Shown piece by piece: positions 53,937 to 63,659 of a stretch of 64,000 bases of DNA. The notes under the pieces were generated by a model that ran no database searches, was not told the DNA's origin, and saw only the letters and a list, made by a program, of their open reading frames with translations. The translations under genes were made by a program, and so were the position numbers. Positions within the stretch are counted from its first letter, which is position 1; every line of letters begins with the position of its first letter. Source of the DNA: Mycolicibacterium fallax (GTDB lineage: Bacteria > Actinomycetota > Actinomycetes > Mycobacteriales > Mycobacteriaceae); assembly GCF_010726955.1 (NCBI RefSeq), contig NZ_AP022603.1:1364001-1428000 (forward strand). Direction: 5' to 3'.

Positions 53937-56558
53937 GTGCGTTCGTCTACATATGTCGGTCGAGTGGGCACTCTCGCGGTGGCGCTGGGTATCGGTGTCG
54001 CGATGACGACGGGCAGCGGTGTCGCCCTGGCCGATGACGACGCGTCGGGGACGGGCTCCGGCGGCACCTCGAACACCGGCAATGCCACCAGCGGCAATGC
54101 CAAAGACGGCGGGCCGAAGTTCGGCAGCAAGCGCTCGGCGAGCACTGATTCGGACGCTTCGAAAACCCCCGCCGCCGGCGGCGGTGTCGGCAACCGGATC
54201 GGCGCGGCCGTCCGGGCGGCGGTCGAGAAGGCCGGCTCCGACCTCGGCGGGACGACGGCGCGCCGCACCTCCGGCAACCGGGCCGATGCGAGCCGCACCG
54301 ACGCCGACACCGGCAGCGACCCGGTGTCTCGCGTCCACGAGCGACTCTCCAAGTTCGCCCGCCAGGTGCAGGACCGTCAGACCAGCACCGATGACGTGCC
54401 GGACAAGCAGCCCCCGGCCGACCCGAGCACCCCGGCCGACCCCAGCACCCCGGCCGACCCGAGCACCCCGGCGGCCAAGCGCAACGCCGACCCGGCGCCG
54501 GCCGGCGCCTCCGAGAGTCCCAAGCAGCCGCGGTTCTTCGACAAGCTGAAGGCCCGCTTCGACACCGGCACCTCGGCGCTGACCGACACCGTCACCGGGT
54601 TCTCCCCCGCCGGGCCGCGGACCTCGACCAAGGACCTCAGCCCGGGCACCGACCGATCGCCGAACCCGCTGTTCGTGCGCCCGCAGCCGGCGAGTGCGCT
54701 GCCGAAGCTGGCACGCGAGTCGAGCACCGTCGCGCTGACCCTGCGCGAGGTCGGCACCGCCACCCGGCAGCAGGTCGCCGAGCTGCGCGACACCGTCACC
54801 GTGGCGACCGCGCGGGTCGTCAACTCGGTGAGCGCCCCGGCGACGTCGTTCGCCACCGCGGACACCACCGCGCCGGCGAGCACGTTCTCCGAGATCGGCT
54901 CCACCCCCAAGGCCGCCGCCGCGACCGTGGTGTCCAGCCTGCTGCTCGTGGCCGGGCTGTCCCCACTGGCCGGTAACGGCCCGGCGCTGCCCGCGCAGTC
55001 CCCGCTGGCCTGGGCTCTGGCCGCGTTCACCCGCCGCGAGGCCGCGAAGGATCTCAGCGGCAAGGACGAGAAGCCGCAGTCCGCGGTGGACGCGGAGGTC
55101 CCGGTCGCCGGGGGCGAGCCGGGGGTGCAGAGCCCCGAGGTCCAGCTGATGGCCGCGGTCACCCAGGCCGCCAATCCGAGTCCGGGGCAGGCCCCGGCAC
55201 CCAACGTCCCCACCGGGACGCTGCCGGTGAAGAACATGGGTGCGGTTACCGGTACACCGACCGCACCGTGGGTGGTCGGCGGCACCGACCTCGGCATCAT
55301 GTGGGACAGCGGGTACACCGACGAGGGTGGTAATCCGGTGGTCTTCGCGCTGTTCGGCGACACCTTCAACGAGGCGGCCATGCAGACCGGCTGGCGCAAC
55401 AACGTGCTGTTCAAGACGTCCGACAGCACTCTGACGGATGGCCTCGACCTGCAGCACGGAATCGTCACGCCCGGCGGCGACGGTCCGGGCACCCTGCCGC
55501 AGAACAACATGTGGTGGGGCCCCGGCTCCGGCGGCGGCCCGATCGGCGCCGCGCAGGTCATCCTCGATCCGTACCGGGTGGCAACCGGCGAGTACGCCCA
55601 CAACGATATGACCTGGGGATTCACCCAGTACGGCAAGGCCTACACGATGATCCCGACGGCCGGGATCGCCATTCCCAACGACTCCGGCAACATCGCTGCC
55701 GGCGAATCGGAGATGGTCCAGTACGCCACCGTCATGTCGATCAAGGAATGGGGTAACCCGGGCTACTGGAGCACCAACTACTCCGCGATCGCCAAGTCCA
55801 CCGACGGCGGCAAGACCTGGGCAGTCCTGGAGGACACCGTCCGCCCCTCCAGCGGCGGCAATGTGAATTTCCAGCAGAACGCTCTGACCTATGGGGACCC
55901 CGCCGATCCGGACTCCTGGGTGAGCGGGATCCCCGAGGACGGTGACCGCTACGTCTACGTCTACGGCACGCCGTCGGGCCGCCAGGGGTCAGCGCATCTG
56001 GCCCGAGTCGCGGAAAGTGACTTCGAAAACCTCGATAAGTACGAGTACTACGCCGGTGGCGACAACTGGGAGGCTGGCGATCCCTCCAAGGCCGTCGTGG
56101 TGTTCGACAGCATGGAGCCACTCACCTCGATCTTCCCGGAATCCGGGTTCTTCGGCGTCATCCTGAGCCCGGTGGTGACGTTCCTGAAGCTCGTTTACCC
56201 GGCAGGGTTCAAACCCGGTGGTGTATTCGCCAGAGGTGGCCAGGGCAACGTCAGCGAGATGTCGGTGCAGTACAACGACTACCTCGATGCCTATGTCGTG
56301 ATGTACACCGACGGCGGGAACAACGTGGTGATGAAGGTGTCCGAGACCCCGCAGGGTGAGTGGTCAGACTCGGTCGTTGTACAGAAGAACGTATCCGGTT
56401 ACTACGCACCGATGATTCATCCGCTGTCGGGCAGCGACGGAGCCGCAGGCACGGGCGGCGATCAATACCTCTACTACAACCTGTCGCATTGGAACGGCTA
56501 CAACGTCGACCTGATGCGGACTGACCTCACGACCGTCAAGGACTCGATGCAGGCATGA
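53937..56558 (+). CDS. Secreted DUF4185 protein
   Basis: 873 residues from a GTG with AGGAGGA eight bases before it. A signal peptide (VGRVGTLAVALGIGVAM, cleavage near VALAD) is followed by a long Thr/Ser/Asp/Pro-rich region including PADPSTPADPSTPADPSTP repeats. The C-terminal 430 residues hold the DUF4185 domain: GGTDLGIMWDSG, VFALFGDTFN, NNMWWGPGSGGG and LYYNLSHWNGYNV, the pattern of a beta-propeller/glycosidase-like fold. Exported to the envelope; substrate unknown. The open frame extends upstream without a signal. Its stop overlaps the next gene's start. Confidence 0.8.
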   Translation: MRSSTYVGRVGTLAVALGIGVAMTTGSGVALADDDASGTGSGGTSNTGNATSGNAKDGGPKFGSKRSASTDSDASKTPAAGGGVGNRIGAAVRAAVEKAGSDLGGTTARRTSGNRADASRTDADTGSDPVSRVHERLSKFARQVQDRQTSTDDVPDKQPPADPSTPADPSTPADPSTPAAKRNADPAPAGASESPKQPRFFDKLKARFDTGTSALTDTVTGFSPAGPRTSTKDLSPGTDRSPNPLFVRPQPASALPKLARESSTVALTLREVGTATRQQVAELRDTVTVATARVVNSVSAPATSFATADTTAPASTFSEIGSTPKAAAATVVSSLLLVAGLSPLAGNGPALPAQSPLAWALAAFTRREAAKDLSGKDEKPQSAVDAEVPVAGGEPGVQSPEVQLMAAVTQAANPSPGQAPAPNVPTGTLPVKNMGAVTGTPTAPWVVGGTDLGIMWDSGYTDEGGNPVVFALFGDTFNEAAMQTGWRNNVLFKTSDSTLTDGLDLQHGIVTPGGDGPGTLPQNNMWWGPGSGGGPIGAAQVILDPYRVATGEYAHNDMTWGFTQYGKAYTMIPTAGIAIPNDSGNIAAGESEMVQYATVMSIKEWGNPGYWSTNYSAIAKSTDGGKTWAVLEDTVRPSSGGNVNFQQNALTYGDPADPDSWVSGIPEDGDRYVYVYGTPSGRQGSAHLARVAESDFENLDKYEYYAGGDNWEAGDPSKAVVVFDSMEPLTSIFPESGFFGVILSPVVTFLKLVYPAGFKPGGVFARGGQGNVSEMSVQYNDYLDAYVVMYTDGGNNVVMKVSETPQGEWSDSVVVQKNVSGYYAPMIHPLSGSDGAAGTGGDQYLYYNLSHWNGYNVDLMRTDLTTVKDSMQA

Positions 56559-57091
56559 GCCGTCGCACGCTTTACCTGGCCGTGGCCACCGCTACGGTGG
56601 CCGTGGTCGGAGGCGTCACGCTGGCACTGGCCCAAGCCGAACCGGAAACTCAGGGCCCGTCGGCGCCCGCCGGACCACCGACGCTCTACGCGTCGTGCCA
56701 GGAGCAGCTCGACGGGGCGGTCACCGCGCTGCCCCCCGGGCCCGGCGATCCGCCCAATCGCAAGAACCTGCTGAAATGCAGTGAAGGCAGCTGGACGACG
56801 TTCCGCGCCGAGTACCCCAGCTCGGATCGCTGGCTCTCGACGGGTGCCGCCATCACACTGCACGGTCAGGGTGTGCGCAACGCCGAACTGTTCAGCGGAC
56901 ATTGGACCGGCACCCCGCAGTCGGAAGACACCACCTGCGGGGTCGAGTACGTCGACGCTACGGGCGGCCAACTCGCCGATCCAAAGACCGTCGACGCCGA
57001 CCCCGGCCAGCCCGTGGAGTTCGATGCCTCGCCCTACCTGTTCACCGTCACCCTCTCCGGCTACTGCCTGTGGGAGCGCCAGGCCGACTAG
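56555..57091 (+). CDS. Secreted protein of unknown function
   Basis: 178 residues with an N-terminal signal sequence or anchor (about 5-27) and a mature domain with cysteines in ASCQEQLDG, LLKCSEG, TTCGVEY and GYCLWERQ that probably form disulphides. The ATG overlaps the DUF4185 stop, so the two are probably made together and may act on the same envelope target. No family recognised. Confidence 0.65.
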   Translation: MSRRTLYLAVATATVAVVGGVTLALAQAEPETQGPSAPAGPPTLYASCQEQLDGAVTALPPGPGDPPNRKNLLKCSEGSWTTFRAEYPSSDRWLSTGAAITLHGQGVRNAELFSGHWTGTPQSEDTTCGVEYVDATGGQLADPKTVDADPGQPVEFDASPYLFTVTLSGYCLWERQAD

Positions 57092-57175
57092 CGACGCGGC
57101 GAAAGCGGCCCGGCAAGATCGCGCACCCGCCGTGTTCTGCCGCACCCAGGACATCTGCACGGAAATGAGGCCGCG

Positions 57176-58105
57176 ATGACGACAACCCACGCCCCCGCCA
57201 GGCGGTGGTTCGCCCGGATCCTGAGCCTGATCACGCTGACCACCCTGGGGCTCGGCACGGGTCTGGGCGTCGCGGCGGCGGCACCGACCGTCCCGGTGCT
57301 GGCCCCCGGGGCCAGCCTGGGCCTGGAGCTGGGGCTGACCGCCGCGCACAACCTGCGCGACCTGGGCGGCTACCAGACCGTCGACGGCCGCACCGTCGTG
57401 CACGGCAAGGTCTACCGCTCGGATCAGTTCAATCCGATGAACGACGCCGACAAGGCGAAGCTCGCCAGCACCCCGATCCGCACCGTGTTCGATCTGCGCA
57501 CCGTTGCCGAGCGCGACGCCGCGCCCGACGAATTGCCCGCGGGCTGGCAGCACCGGCCGATCAATGTGCTTGCCGATGAGGCCAGCGCGATGGCCGCGGA
57601 GGCCGGGGCGATCATGCACGACCCGGCAAAGTTGACCGCGGAGTTCGGCCGGCCCGGTCTGGTCGACGAGATCTTCGAGCAGACCTATCGGCAGCTGGTG
57701 TACCTGCCCAGCGCCCTGCAGGGCTTCGGCGATCTGTACCGCGCGCTGGGCGATCCCGCCCAGCAGGCCGGCGTCTTCCACTGCGCCACCGGCAAGGACC
57801 GCACCGGCTGGGCCGCCGCGGCGCTGCTGACCCTGCTGGGGGTGCCACGCGAAACGGTGTACGCCGACTACCTGCGGTCCAACGAGTACCTGCTGCCGCA
57901 CTACGCGCCGATGATCGACAAGTTCGTCGCCGCCGGCGGCAGCCGGGATCTGATCACCACGTTCCTCGACGTCCGGACGCCGTGGCTCGACGCCGCGTTC
58001 GACGAGATGACCAAGCGCTATGGCACCGTCGAGAACTACTTTGCCACCGGCCTGGGCATCGACGCCGGGCAGCAGGCAGCGCTCAAGGATCAGCTGCTGC
58101 GGTAG
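57176..58105 (+). CDS. Secreted PtpB-like protein tyrosine/serine phosphatase
   Basis: 309 residues. A signal peptide (about 10-36) is unusual beside M. tuberculosis PtpB, which lacks one as I recall it. The P-loop HCATGKDRTG (C203, R209) and N-terminal RDLGGYQTVDGR are the signature of the PtpB (Rv0153c) family, which removes phosphate from Tyr, Ser/Thr and phosphoinositides. Conserved features otherwise intact. An outer-envelope or host-directed role is possible; it stands alone. Confidence 0.85.
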   Translation: MTTTHAPARRWFARILSLITLTTLGLGTGLGVAAAAPTVPVLAPGASLGLELGLTAAHNLRDLGGYQTVDGRTVVHGKVYRSDQFNPMNDADKAKLASTPIRTVFDLRTVAERDAAPDELPAGWQHRPINVLADEASAMAAEAGAIMHDPAKLTAEFGRPGLVDEIFEQTYRQLVYLPSALQGFGDLYRALGDPAQQAGVFHCATGKDRTGWAAAALLTLLGVPRETVYADYLRSNEYLLPHYAPMIDKFVAAGGSRDLITTFLDVRTPWLDAAFDEMTKRYGTVENYFATGLGIDAGQQAALKDQLLR

Positions 58106-58137
58106 CCGGCCGGCGCGACGGGCGGGTTCCCGGCGAC

Positions 58138-58653
58138 CTAGGTGCCGACGGCCCGGTCCAGCCAGCCCGCCTCGGCGACCTCGCCGCCGTTGCGGTACGG
58201 CTCCAGCGCCTCGTCCCAGGCGCCGCCCAGGGCGTTGTCGAGTTCGCTGGCCAGCGACTCGGCGCTGTTCTCCATCATGGCGCGCAGCTGATTCTCGCCG
58301 ACCACGATGTCGCCGTTGGCGCTCACCGTGCCGCTCCACAGCCCCAACTGCGGGGTGTGCGAATAGCGCTGGCCGTCGACGCCGTCGCTGGCGTCCTCGG
58401 TGACCTCGAACCGCAGCACCGTCCAGGACCGCAGTGCGTCGGCGAGCCGGGCGCCGGTGCCCACCGGGCCGACCCAGTTGACCACCGCGCACAGCTGGCC
58501 GGGCAGGGCGTCCTGCGCGGACCACTTGAGATTCGCCCTGGCGTTCAGGGTCGACGAAAGGGCCCACTCCACGTGTGGGCAAACCGCCGCGGGTGAGGCG
58601 TGGATGTACACCACGCCCGAGGTCGCGTCGGCGAATTGGTTCGACGCACGCAT
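58138..58653 (-). CDS. DUF3145 family protein
   Basis: 171 residues from an ATG with AAGGAG upstream. VVYIHASPAAVCPHVEWALS near the N-terminus and LRFEVTEDASDG with RYSHTPQLG mark DUF3145, an actinobacterial family of unknown role. It is convergent to the phosphatase gene; its own promoter region is shared with the divergent DUF4262 gene at 58,876 (222 bases, nothing else recognised). Confidence 0.85.
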   Translation of the reverse strand: MRASNQFADATSGVVYIHASPAAVCPHVEWALSSTLNARANLKWSAQDALPGQLCAVVNWVGPVGTGARLADALRSWTVLRFEVTEDASDGVDGQRYSHTPQLGLWSGTVSANGDIVVGENQLRAMMENSAESLASELDNALGGAWDEALEPYRNGGEVAEAGWLDRAVGT

Positions 58654-58875
58654 TGGCTGCTCCTTCAGTTCGACGAGGGACGTCTTCCCCAACGGCCTCT
58701 GCGAACTCAAAGCATCACAACTTGTGTGTCGCGCGTGTCTATTGTGCCTCCTGAGGCAGCTGTTGCGCTAGTCTCCCGCCGATTCTCTCAGAAGCCCATC
58801 AGAGTTCCTCCGCCGAAACAGACCTGTCGTACCCCCGGCGGACCCTGAACTCAACGACGAGAGAAAGGCACCACC

Positions 58876-59343
58876 ATGTGCTGGTTGTGCGATAACCGCG
58901 GAGCTGCCAAACGCGACGCCCTCGACAAAATCCGCGCCAAGGTCGACAAGTTCGGCTGGACGATTGAGCATGTCCGGTCCCGAGATCCGCGGTCCTACAC
59001 CATCGGACTGCGCGAGTTCGGCGAGCCGGAACTGATGGTCACCGGCCTGCCGCCGGATGCCGCCGAGGACATCCTGACCCGCGTCGCCCTGGCGATCCTG
59101 GAAGGCATGTGGCTGCATCCGGGCTCGCAGCTGACGCTCGATCACGATCTGCTGCTGGAGGTGGTCGCCGTCGACCAGCCCTACCTGCACCTGTGCATCG
59201 CCGTCGCGATCGAAGGCCCGATCGAAGCCCGCCAACTGGTCTGGTCCGACCCGCACGGGCTGCTGCCCTGGGATCCGGAATATGGCCACGGTCACCTGAT
59301 CCAGCCGGTCCTGGGCCGACGGGAGCAGCCATACGCGGCATAA
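58876..59343 (+). CDS. DUF4262 family protein
   Basis: 155 residues. MCWLCDN at the start, FGWTIEHV, YTIGLREFGEPELMVTGLP and a C-terminal WDPEYG place it in DUF4262, a small family of unknown role. The N-terminal cysteine pair C2/C5 could bind metal. GAAAGG precedes the ATG. Single gene followed by a hairpin terminator. Confidence 0.8.
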   Translation: MCWLCDNRGAAKRDALDKIRAKVDKFGWTIEHVRSRDPRSYTIGLREFGEPELMVTGLPPDAAEDILTRVALAILEGMWLHPGSQLTLDHDLLLEVVAVDQPYLHLCIAVAIEGPIEARQLVWSDPHGLLPWDPEYGHGHLIQPVLGRREQPYAA

Positions 59344-59384
59344 CCACCGCTCAGACGCGGCCGCGGGCCCGCGGCCGGATGCGG

Positions 59385-59410
59385 CCCCTGCGTGGCCGGC
59401 CACGCAGGGG
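59385..59410. terminator. Hairpin terminator after the DUF4262 gene
   Basis: CCCCTGCGTGGCC and GGCCACGCAGGGG form a perfect 13-bp stem and are followed by TTTGC. A second palindrome, GGCCGCGGGCCCGCGGCC at 59,359-59,376, lies just before it. Confidence 0.65.
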
Positions 59411-59566
59411 TTTGCAACCCGATGAATCCGGGAACAGACGTTACGGATCGTGATAGTCGCCGGCACGCGGGCGACCGGTCGCTCGTCCACCGCCCTCAAC
59501 CGGGGCGCTGAGACGAAGCACCCGAGCGTCACGGTGTAGCTCACCCCCAATCGAAGGACAAAATCC

Positions 59567-59968
59567 ATGACGAAAATCTGCATCCACTCGCTGCCGAAGA
59601 TCCTGTCCACGGCCGGTTTTACCGGCCTGATCGGCGGCGTGGCCCTGATGGCCGCCCCTACGACGAACGCGGCACCGGGCCAAGACTGCAGTGCCAGCAC
59701 CGTCGCGGGCACGGTCAGTTCGGTGTCCACCCAGGCGCGTCAGTACCTCGACGGCCATCCCGGCGCGAACCAGGCGGTAACCGCGGCGATGAGCCAGCCG
59801 CGGCCCGAAGCAGAGGCGAATCTGCGCGGCTATTTCACCGCCAATCCGACCGAGTACCACGACCTGCGCGGCATCCTCACACCGATCGGCGACGTGCAGC
59901 GCAACTGCAACATCACCGTGTTGCCGCCCGATCTCGGGTCCGCGTACGCCGCATTCATGGCCGGCTGA
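59567..59968 (+). CDS. Hemophore-like secreted protein
   Basis: 133 residues with a signal peptide (about 10-36, cleavage near TNAAP). The mature helical domain holds two cysteines, one at DCSAS and one at RNCNITV, the spacing of the mycobacterial hemophore family (Rv0203-like), and ends with a short YAAFMAG. These proteins carry haem in the envelope. Which family member is not clear. No Fur-type site was recognised upstream. Confidence 0.7.
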   Translation: MTKICIHSLPKILSTAGFTGLIGGVALMAAPTTNAAPGQDCSASTVAGTVSSVSTQARQYLDGHPGANQAVTAAMSQPRPEAEANLRGYFTANPTEYHDLRGILTPIGDVQRNCNITVLPPDLGSAYAAFMAG

Positions 59969-59983
59969 GCCCGCAGCGCGGGC

Positions 59984-60820
59984 CTACCGGGAGCCGAACT
60001 CCCGCAGTACGGCGTCGGAGAGTTCCGGCCACCGCGGCCTCGCCCAGTCGTCGAAGTTGCGGTCGGTCAGCACCACCAGCGCCAGGCCGACGGTCGGGTC
60101 GACCCAGAGGAAGGTGCCGGACTGGCCGAAGTGGCCGAACGTCGCCGGCGAATTGTTCGTCCCGGTCCAGTGCGGGGACTTGCCGTCGCGCAGCTCGAAG
60201 CCCAGTCCCCAATCGTTGGGACGCTGCACGCCGAAACCGGGCAGCACCCCGGCCAGGCCGGGGAACTGTACGGTGATCGCCTCGGTGTGCGTCTGCGGCG
60301 ACACCGTCGTCGGGACCAGCAGGTCGGCGGCGAACCGGGACAGGTCCGCGACCGTCGACTCCCCGCCGTAGCCGGCGGCCGCGGCTCCCCCGACCAGCAC
60401 CGAATCGGTCATGCCCAGCGGGGCGAAGATCGCCTCGGCCAGGTAGTCCTCGAAGGCGATGCCGGTCGCGGCCGTCACCGCCTCGGCGGCGACCCGGAAC
60501 GCGGTGTTGGAGTAGATCCGCCGGGTCCCGGGTTCGGCCAGCACCTGGTCGTCGAGCAACGACAGGCCCGAGGCGTGCGCCAGCACGTGCCGCAGCGTCG
60601 AGCCGGGCGGTCCGGCCGGGCTGTCCCAGTCCAGCGCGCCCTCCTCGACGGCGACCTGCACGGCGCGGGCGGCCAAAGGTTTGGTCACCGAGGCCAGCCG
60701 GAACCGATGCCCGAGGTCGCCGCGGGAATCGAGCACCACCGGCACCGGGTCGGCATTGGCCACGACCGCGGCGGCAACCGTCGGGACCGGCCAGTCCGCG
60801 ATGCGGTCCAGGGCACTCAT
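59984..60820 (-). CDS. Serine hydrolase of the beta-lactamase/esterase family
   Basis: 278 residues. Active-site motifs: SVTK (S44, K47), YSN in RIYSNTAF (Y about 104) and [10 protein letters not shown] as the third motif. No signal peptide, so it is cytoplasmic like class C-type esterases (EstB/LipL-like) rather than an exported beta-lactamase. The ATG overlaps the stop of the TPR-like gene, so they are translated together. Substrate unknown. Confidence 0.85.
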   Translation of the reverse strand: MSALDRIADWPVPTVAAAVVANADPVPVVLDSRGDLGHRFRLASVTKPLAARAVQVAVEEGALDWDSPAGPPGSTLRHVLAHASGLSLLDDQVLAEPGTRRIYSNTAFRVAAEAVTAATGIAFEDYLAEAIFAPLGMTDSVLVGGAAAAGYGGESTVADLSRFAADLLVPTTVSPQTHTEAITVQFPGLAGVLPGFGVQRPNDWGLGFELRDGKSPHWTGTNNSPATFGHFGQSGTFLWVDPTVGLALVVLTDRNFDDWARPRWPELSDAVLREFGSR

Positions 60821-61782
60821 TCGGCAAGCAACCGCAGGATGGCGCTGGCGCTGGCGGCGTCGTCCTCGGCGGCGGCGCCGTCGCCGAGGCTGCGGTGGGC
60901 CATCATCATCCACTCGTATACGTCGGCGGTGTCCCGGCTCGGCTGCAACGTCCGATATTCCCGCAGCGCAACGGCCAGCGAATCCAGTGCGCGGCGGTGC
61001 TCGCCGGTGCGGACCTGGACCGCACCGCGCGAGTGCGCTGCCCAACCCCGGTAAACCCCGGCCAGCCCGGCCTGCTCCCGCCAACGCTCCATCGCATCGA
61101 CCCACTCGGCGCTGCGGTCGACGTCGACGTCGCGGCGACTGTGCCGCAACACGGTGCCGTACACCTCCCCGGCCCACTCGATCGGCAACCCGCCGGTGCG
61201 GGCCAGCCGTTCGGCCGCATCGAGCAGTTCGTGGGCCCGCTCGGTGCGGCCGCCGGCCAGCGCGGCGCGGGCACCGGCGACCAGCGCCAACGCGGTCACC
61301 GCCGGGCTCTGCAACTCCTCGCCCAACGCGCCGAGGGCACGAACCCGGTCATCGAGGTCCGGCGCGGGCGCATCGGCGGCCTGGACGACCTCCAGGTAGA
61401 GCAGGTAGCCGTGGGTGGGGGTGGCGGGCGCGCCGCCGATGAGTTCGCGGGCCCGCTGCATCCAGGTGCGCCCGATGTTGCGGTCGCCGCGGGTCAGCCA
61501 CGCCAGCGCCAGCCCGACGGCCTTGTCCCCGGCGGCCACCGGATCCCGACGGGCGTACTGGGTGAAGACCCGTTCGGACAGCCGGACAGACTCGGCCAGC
61601 CGGCCCAGCCGCCACGCCGCGGCGGCCATCGCCGCCAGGTCATCGGCGTCCAGCGGACCCAGTGCGCTGGCCGCGTTGAAGCCGGCGTAACTGGCCTGCC
61701 AGTCAGATCCGGCATGCGCGACGCGGGCGGTTGCGGTCAGCTCGGGACGGGGATCGTTGCGGAGATCTGCGGAAGTAGCCAT
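60817..61782 (-). CDS. TPR-like helical repeat protein
   Basis: 321 residues of helical repeats ([62 protein letters not shown]). It resembles the TPR part of mycobacterial LuxR-family regulators but has no DNA-binding domain. Its stop overlaps the serine hydrolase start. It may be a scaffold for that enzyme or a solitary sensor half. Confidence 0.65.
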   Translation of the reverse strand: MATSADLRNDPRPELTATARVAHAGSDWQASYAGFNAASALGPLDADDLAAMAAAAWRLGRLAESVRLSERVFTQYARRDPVAAGDKAVGLALAWLTRGDRNIGRTWMQRARELIGGAPATPTHGYLLYLEVVQAADAPAPDLDDRVRALGALGEELQSPAVTALALVAGARAALAGGRTERAHELLDAAERLARTGGLPIEWAGEVYGTVLRHSRRDVDVDRSAEWVDAMERWREQAGLAGVYRGWAAHSRGAVQVRTGEHRRALDSLAVALREYRTLQPSRDTADVYEWMMMAHRSLGDGAAAEDDAASASAILRLLAE

Positions 61783-61941
61783 CGTCAGTCCACGGTACTG
61801 CCGGCACGCCGCGGAGAAAACGTGCGCCGCACCCGCTCAACGGCGGATATCCACCCGCGCCGGAGGCCCATCGACCCGATTCCCGAACTCATGTGTGGAC
61901 ACCAGTCCAGTTCCCTTGCGCGGGGCGCTAGGTTGATACCC

Positions 61942-63030
61942 ATGAGCCAGACAGTGCGCGGTGTGATTTCTCGCAAAAAGGGTGAGCCGGTCGAGTTGGT
62001 GGACATCATCATCCCCGATCCGGGCCCGGGCGAGGTCGTCGTCGACGTCCACACCTGCGGGGTCTGCCACACCGACCTCACCTACCGCGACGGTGGCATC
62101 AACGACGAATACCCCTTCCTGCTCGGCCACGAGGCCGCCGGCCGCGTCGAATCCATCGGCCCCGGCGTCACCAACGTCGCCGTCGGCGACTTCGTCGTGC
62201 TGAACTGGCGCGCGGTCTGCGGACAGTGCCGGGCCTGCAAACGCGGCCGCCCGCAGTACTGCTTCGACACCTTCAACGCCACCCAGAAGATGACCCTGAC
62301 CGACGGCACCGAACTCACCCCCGCCCTCGGCATCGGCGCATTCGCCGACAAAACCCTGGTCCACCAGGGCCAATGCACCAAGGTCGACGAGCGCGCCGAC
62401 CCCGCGGTGGCCGGGCTGCTGGGCTGCGGCGTGATGGCCGGCCTCGGCGCGGCGGTCAACACCGGCAACGTCGGCCGCGATGACACCGTCGCGGTGATCG
62501 GCTGCGGCGGCGTCGGCGACGCGGCCATCGCCGGCGCCGCGCTGGTCGGCGCCCGCCGGATCATCGCCGTCGACCGCGACCCCCGCAAGCTGGCCTGGGC
62601 CCGCGAGCTCGGCGCCACCCACACCGTCAACGCCGCCGAGCTCGACGCCGTGGAAACCATCCAGGACCTCACCGACGGCTTCGGCGCCGACGTCGTGATC
62701 GACGCCGTCGGCCGCCCGGAAACCTGGAAGCAGGCCTTCTACGCGCGGGATCTGGCCGGCACCGTCGTGCTGGTCGGTGTCCCCACCCCCGAGATGACCC
62801 TGCAGATGCCGCTGGTGGACTTCTTCTCCCGCGGCGGAGCGCTGAAATCCTCCTGGTACGGCGACTGCCTGCCCGAACGCGACTTCCCCACCCTCATCGA
62901 GCTGTACCTGCAGGGCCGGCTGCCGCTGGACAAGTTCGTCACCGAACGCATCGGGATCACCGATATCGAGGACGCCTTCCACAAGATGCACAACGGCGAG
63001 GTGCTGCGCTCGGTGGTGGTGCTCAAATGA
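61942..63030 (+). CDS. mscR: S-(hydroxymethyl)mycothiol dehydrogenase / nitrosomycothiol reductase
   Basis: 362 residues. Zinc alcohol dehydrogenase fold: catalytic zinc from C39/C42 (TCGVCHTD) and the GHEAAGRV histidine; structural zinc in [18 protein letters not shown] motif [10 protein letters not shown]. It oxidises the formaldehyde adduct of mycothiol and reduces nitrosomycothiol. Sequence [17 protein letters not shown] is typical of the thiol-dependent subgroup. Followed with an overlapping start by the metallo-hydrolase gene, its usual partner. Confidence 0.9.
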   Translation: MSQTVRGVISRKKGEPVELVDIIIPDPGPGEVVVDVHTCGVCHTDLTYRDGGINDEYPFLLGHEAAGRVESIGPGVTNVAVGDFVVLNWRAVCGQCRACKRGRPQYCFDTFNATQKMTLTDGTELTPALGIGAFADKTLVHQGQCTKVDERADPAVAGLLGCGVMAGLGAAVNTGNVGRDDTVAVIGCGGVGDAAIAGAALVGARRIIAVDRDPRKLAWARELGATHTVNAAELDAVETIQDLTDGFGADVVIDAVGRPETWKQAFYARDLAGTVVLVGVPTPEMTLQMPLVDFFSRGGALKSSWYGDCLPERDFPTLIELYLQGRLPLDKFVTERIGITDIEDAFHKMHNGEVLRSVVVLK

Positions 63031-63659
63031 GCGCGCAGCCCGGCATCGAGCGGGTCGTCACCCACGGCACCTTCGAACTCGACGGAGGCAGCTGGGAGGT
63101 CGACAACAACATCTGGATCGTCGGTGACGCCAAGGAGGTGATTGTCATCGACGCCGCCCACGACGCCGCGGCCATCGAGTCCGCCGTCGGCAACCGGCAC
63201 GTGGTGGCGATCGTCTGCACCCACGGTCACAACGACCACATCACCGTGGCCCCGGAACTGTCCGCCGCCTTCGACGCCCCGATCCTGATGAACCCGGCCG
63301 ACGAGATGCTCTGGCAGATGACCCACCCAGGCAAGGAATTTCGCACGCTCGGCGACGGCGAGGTACTGCGCGCCGACGGCATCGAGCTGCACACCATCGC
63401 CACCCCCGGGCACTCCCCCGGCTCGACGTGCCTGTACGCGCCGGCACTGGGCGCGGTGTTCTCCGGGGACACCCTGTTTCAGGGCGGGCCGGGCGCGACG
63501 GGGCGCTCGTTCTCCGACTTCCCCACCATCCTGGGGTCGATCAAGGACAAGCTCGGCAAGCTGCCCGCCGACACCGTCGTCTACACCGGGCATGGGGACA
63601 CCACCCGGATCGGCGACGAACTGGTGAACTACGACGACTGGGTTGCGCGCGGCCACTGA
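63027..63659 (+). CDS. Metallo-beta-lactamase-fold hydrolase (mscR partner, Rv2260-like)
   Basis: 210 residues. The metal-binding motif THGHNDHI, then a histidine in TPGHSPGST, an FSGDTLF and a TGHGDTT complete the zinc ligands of the glyoxalase II type. Given its overlap with mscR (ATGA), it probably hydrolyses S-formylmycothiol to formate and mycothiol, finishing formaldehyde detoxification; this substrate is inferred. Confidence 0.85.
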   Translation: MSAQPGIERVVTHGTFELDGGSWEVDNNIWIVGDAKEVIVIDAAHDAAAIESAVGNRHVVAIVCTHGHNDHITVAPELSAAFDAPILMNPADEMLWQMTHPGKEFRTLGDGEVLRADGIELHTIATPGHSPGSTCLYAPALGAVFSGDTLFQGGPGATGRSFSDFPTILGSIKDKLGKLPADTVVYTGHGDTTRIGDELVNYDDWVARGH

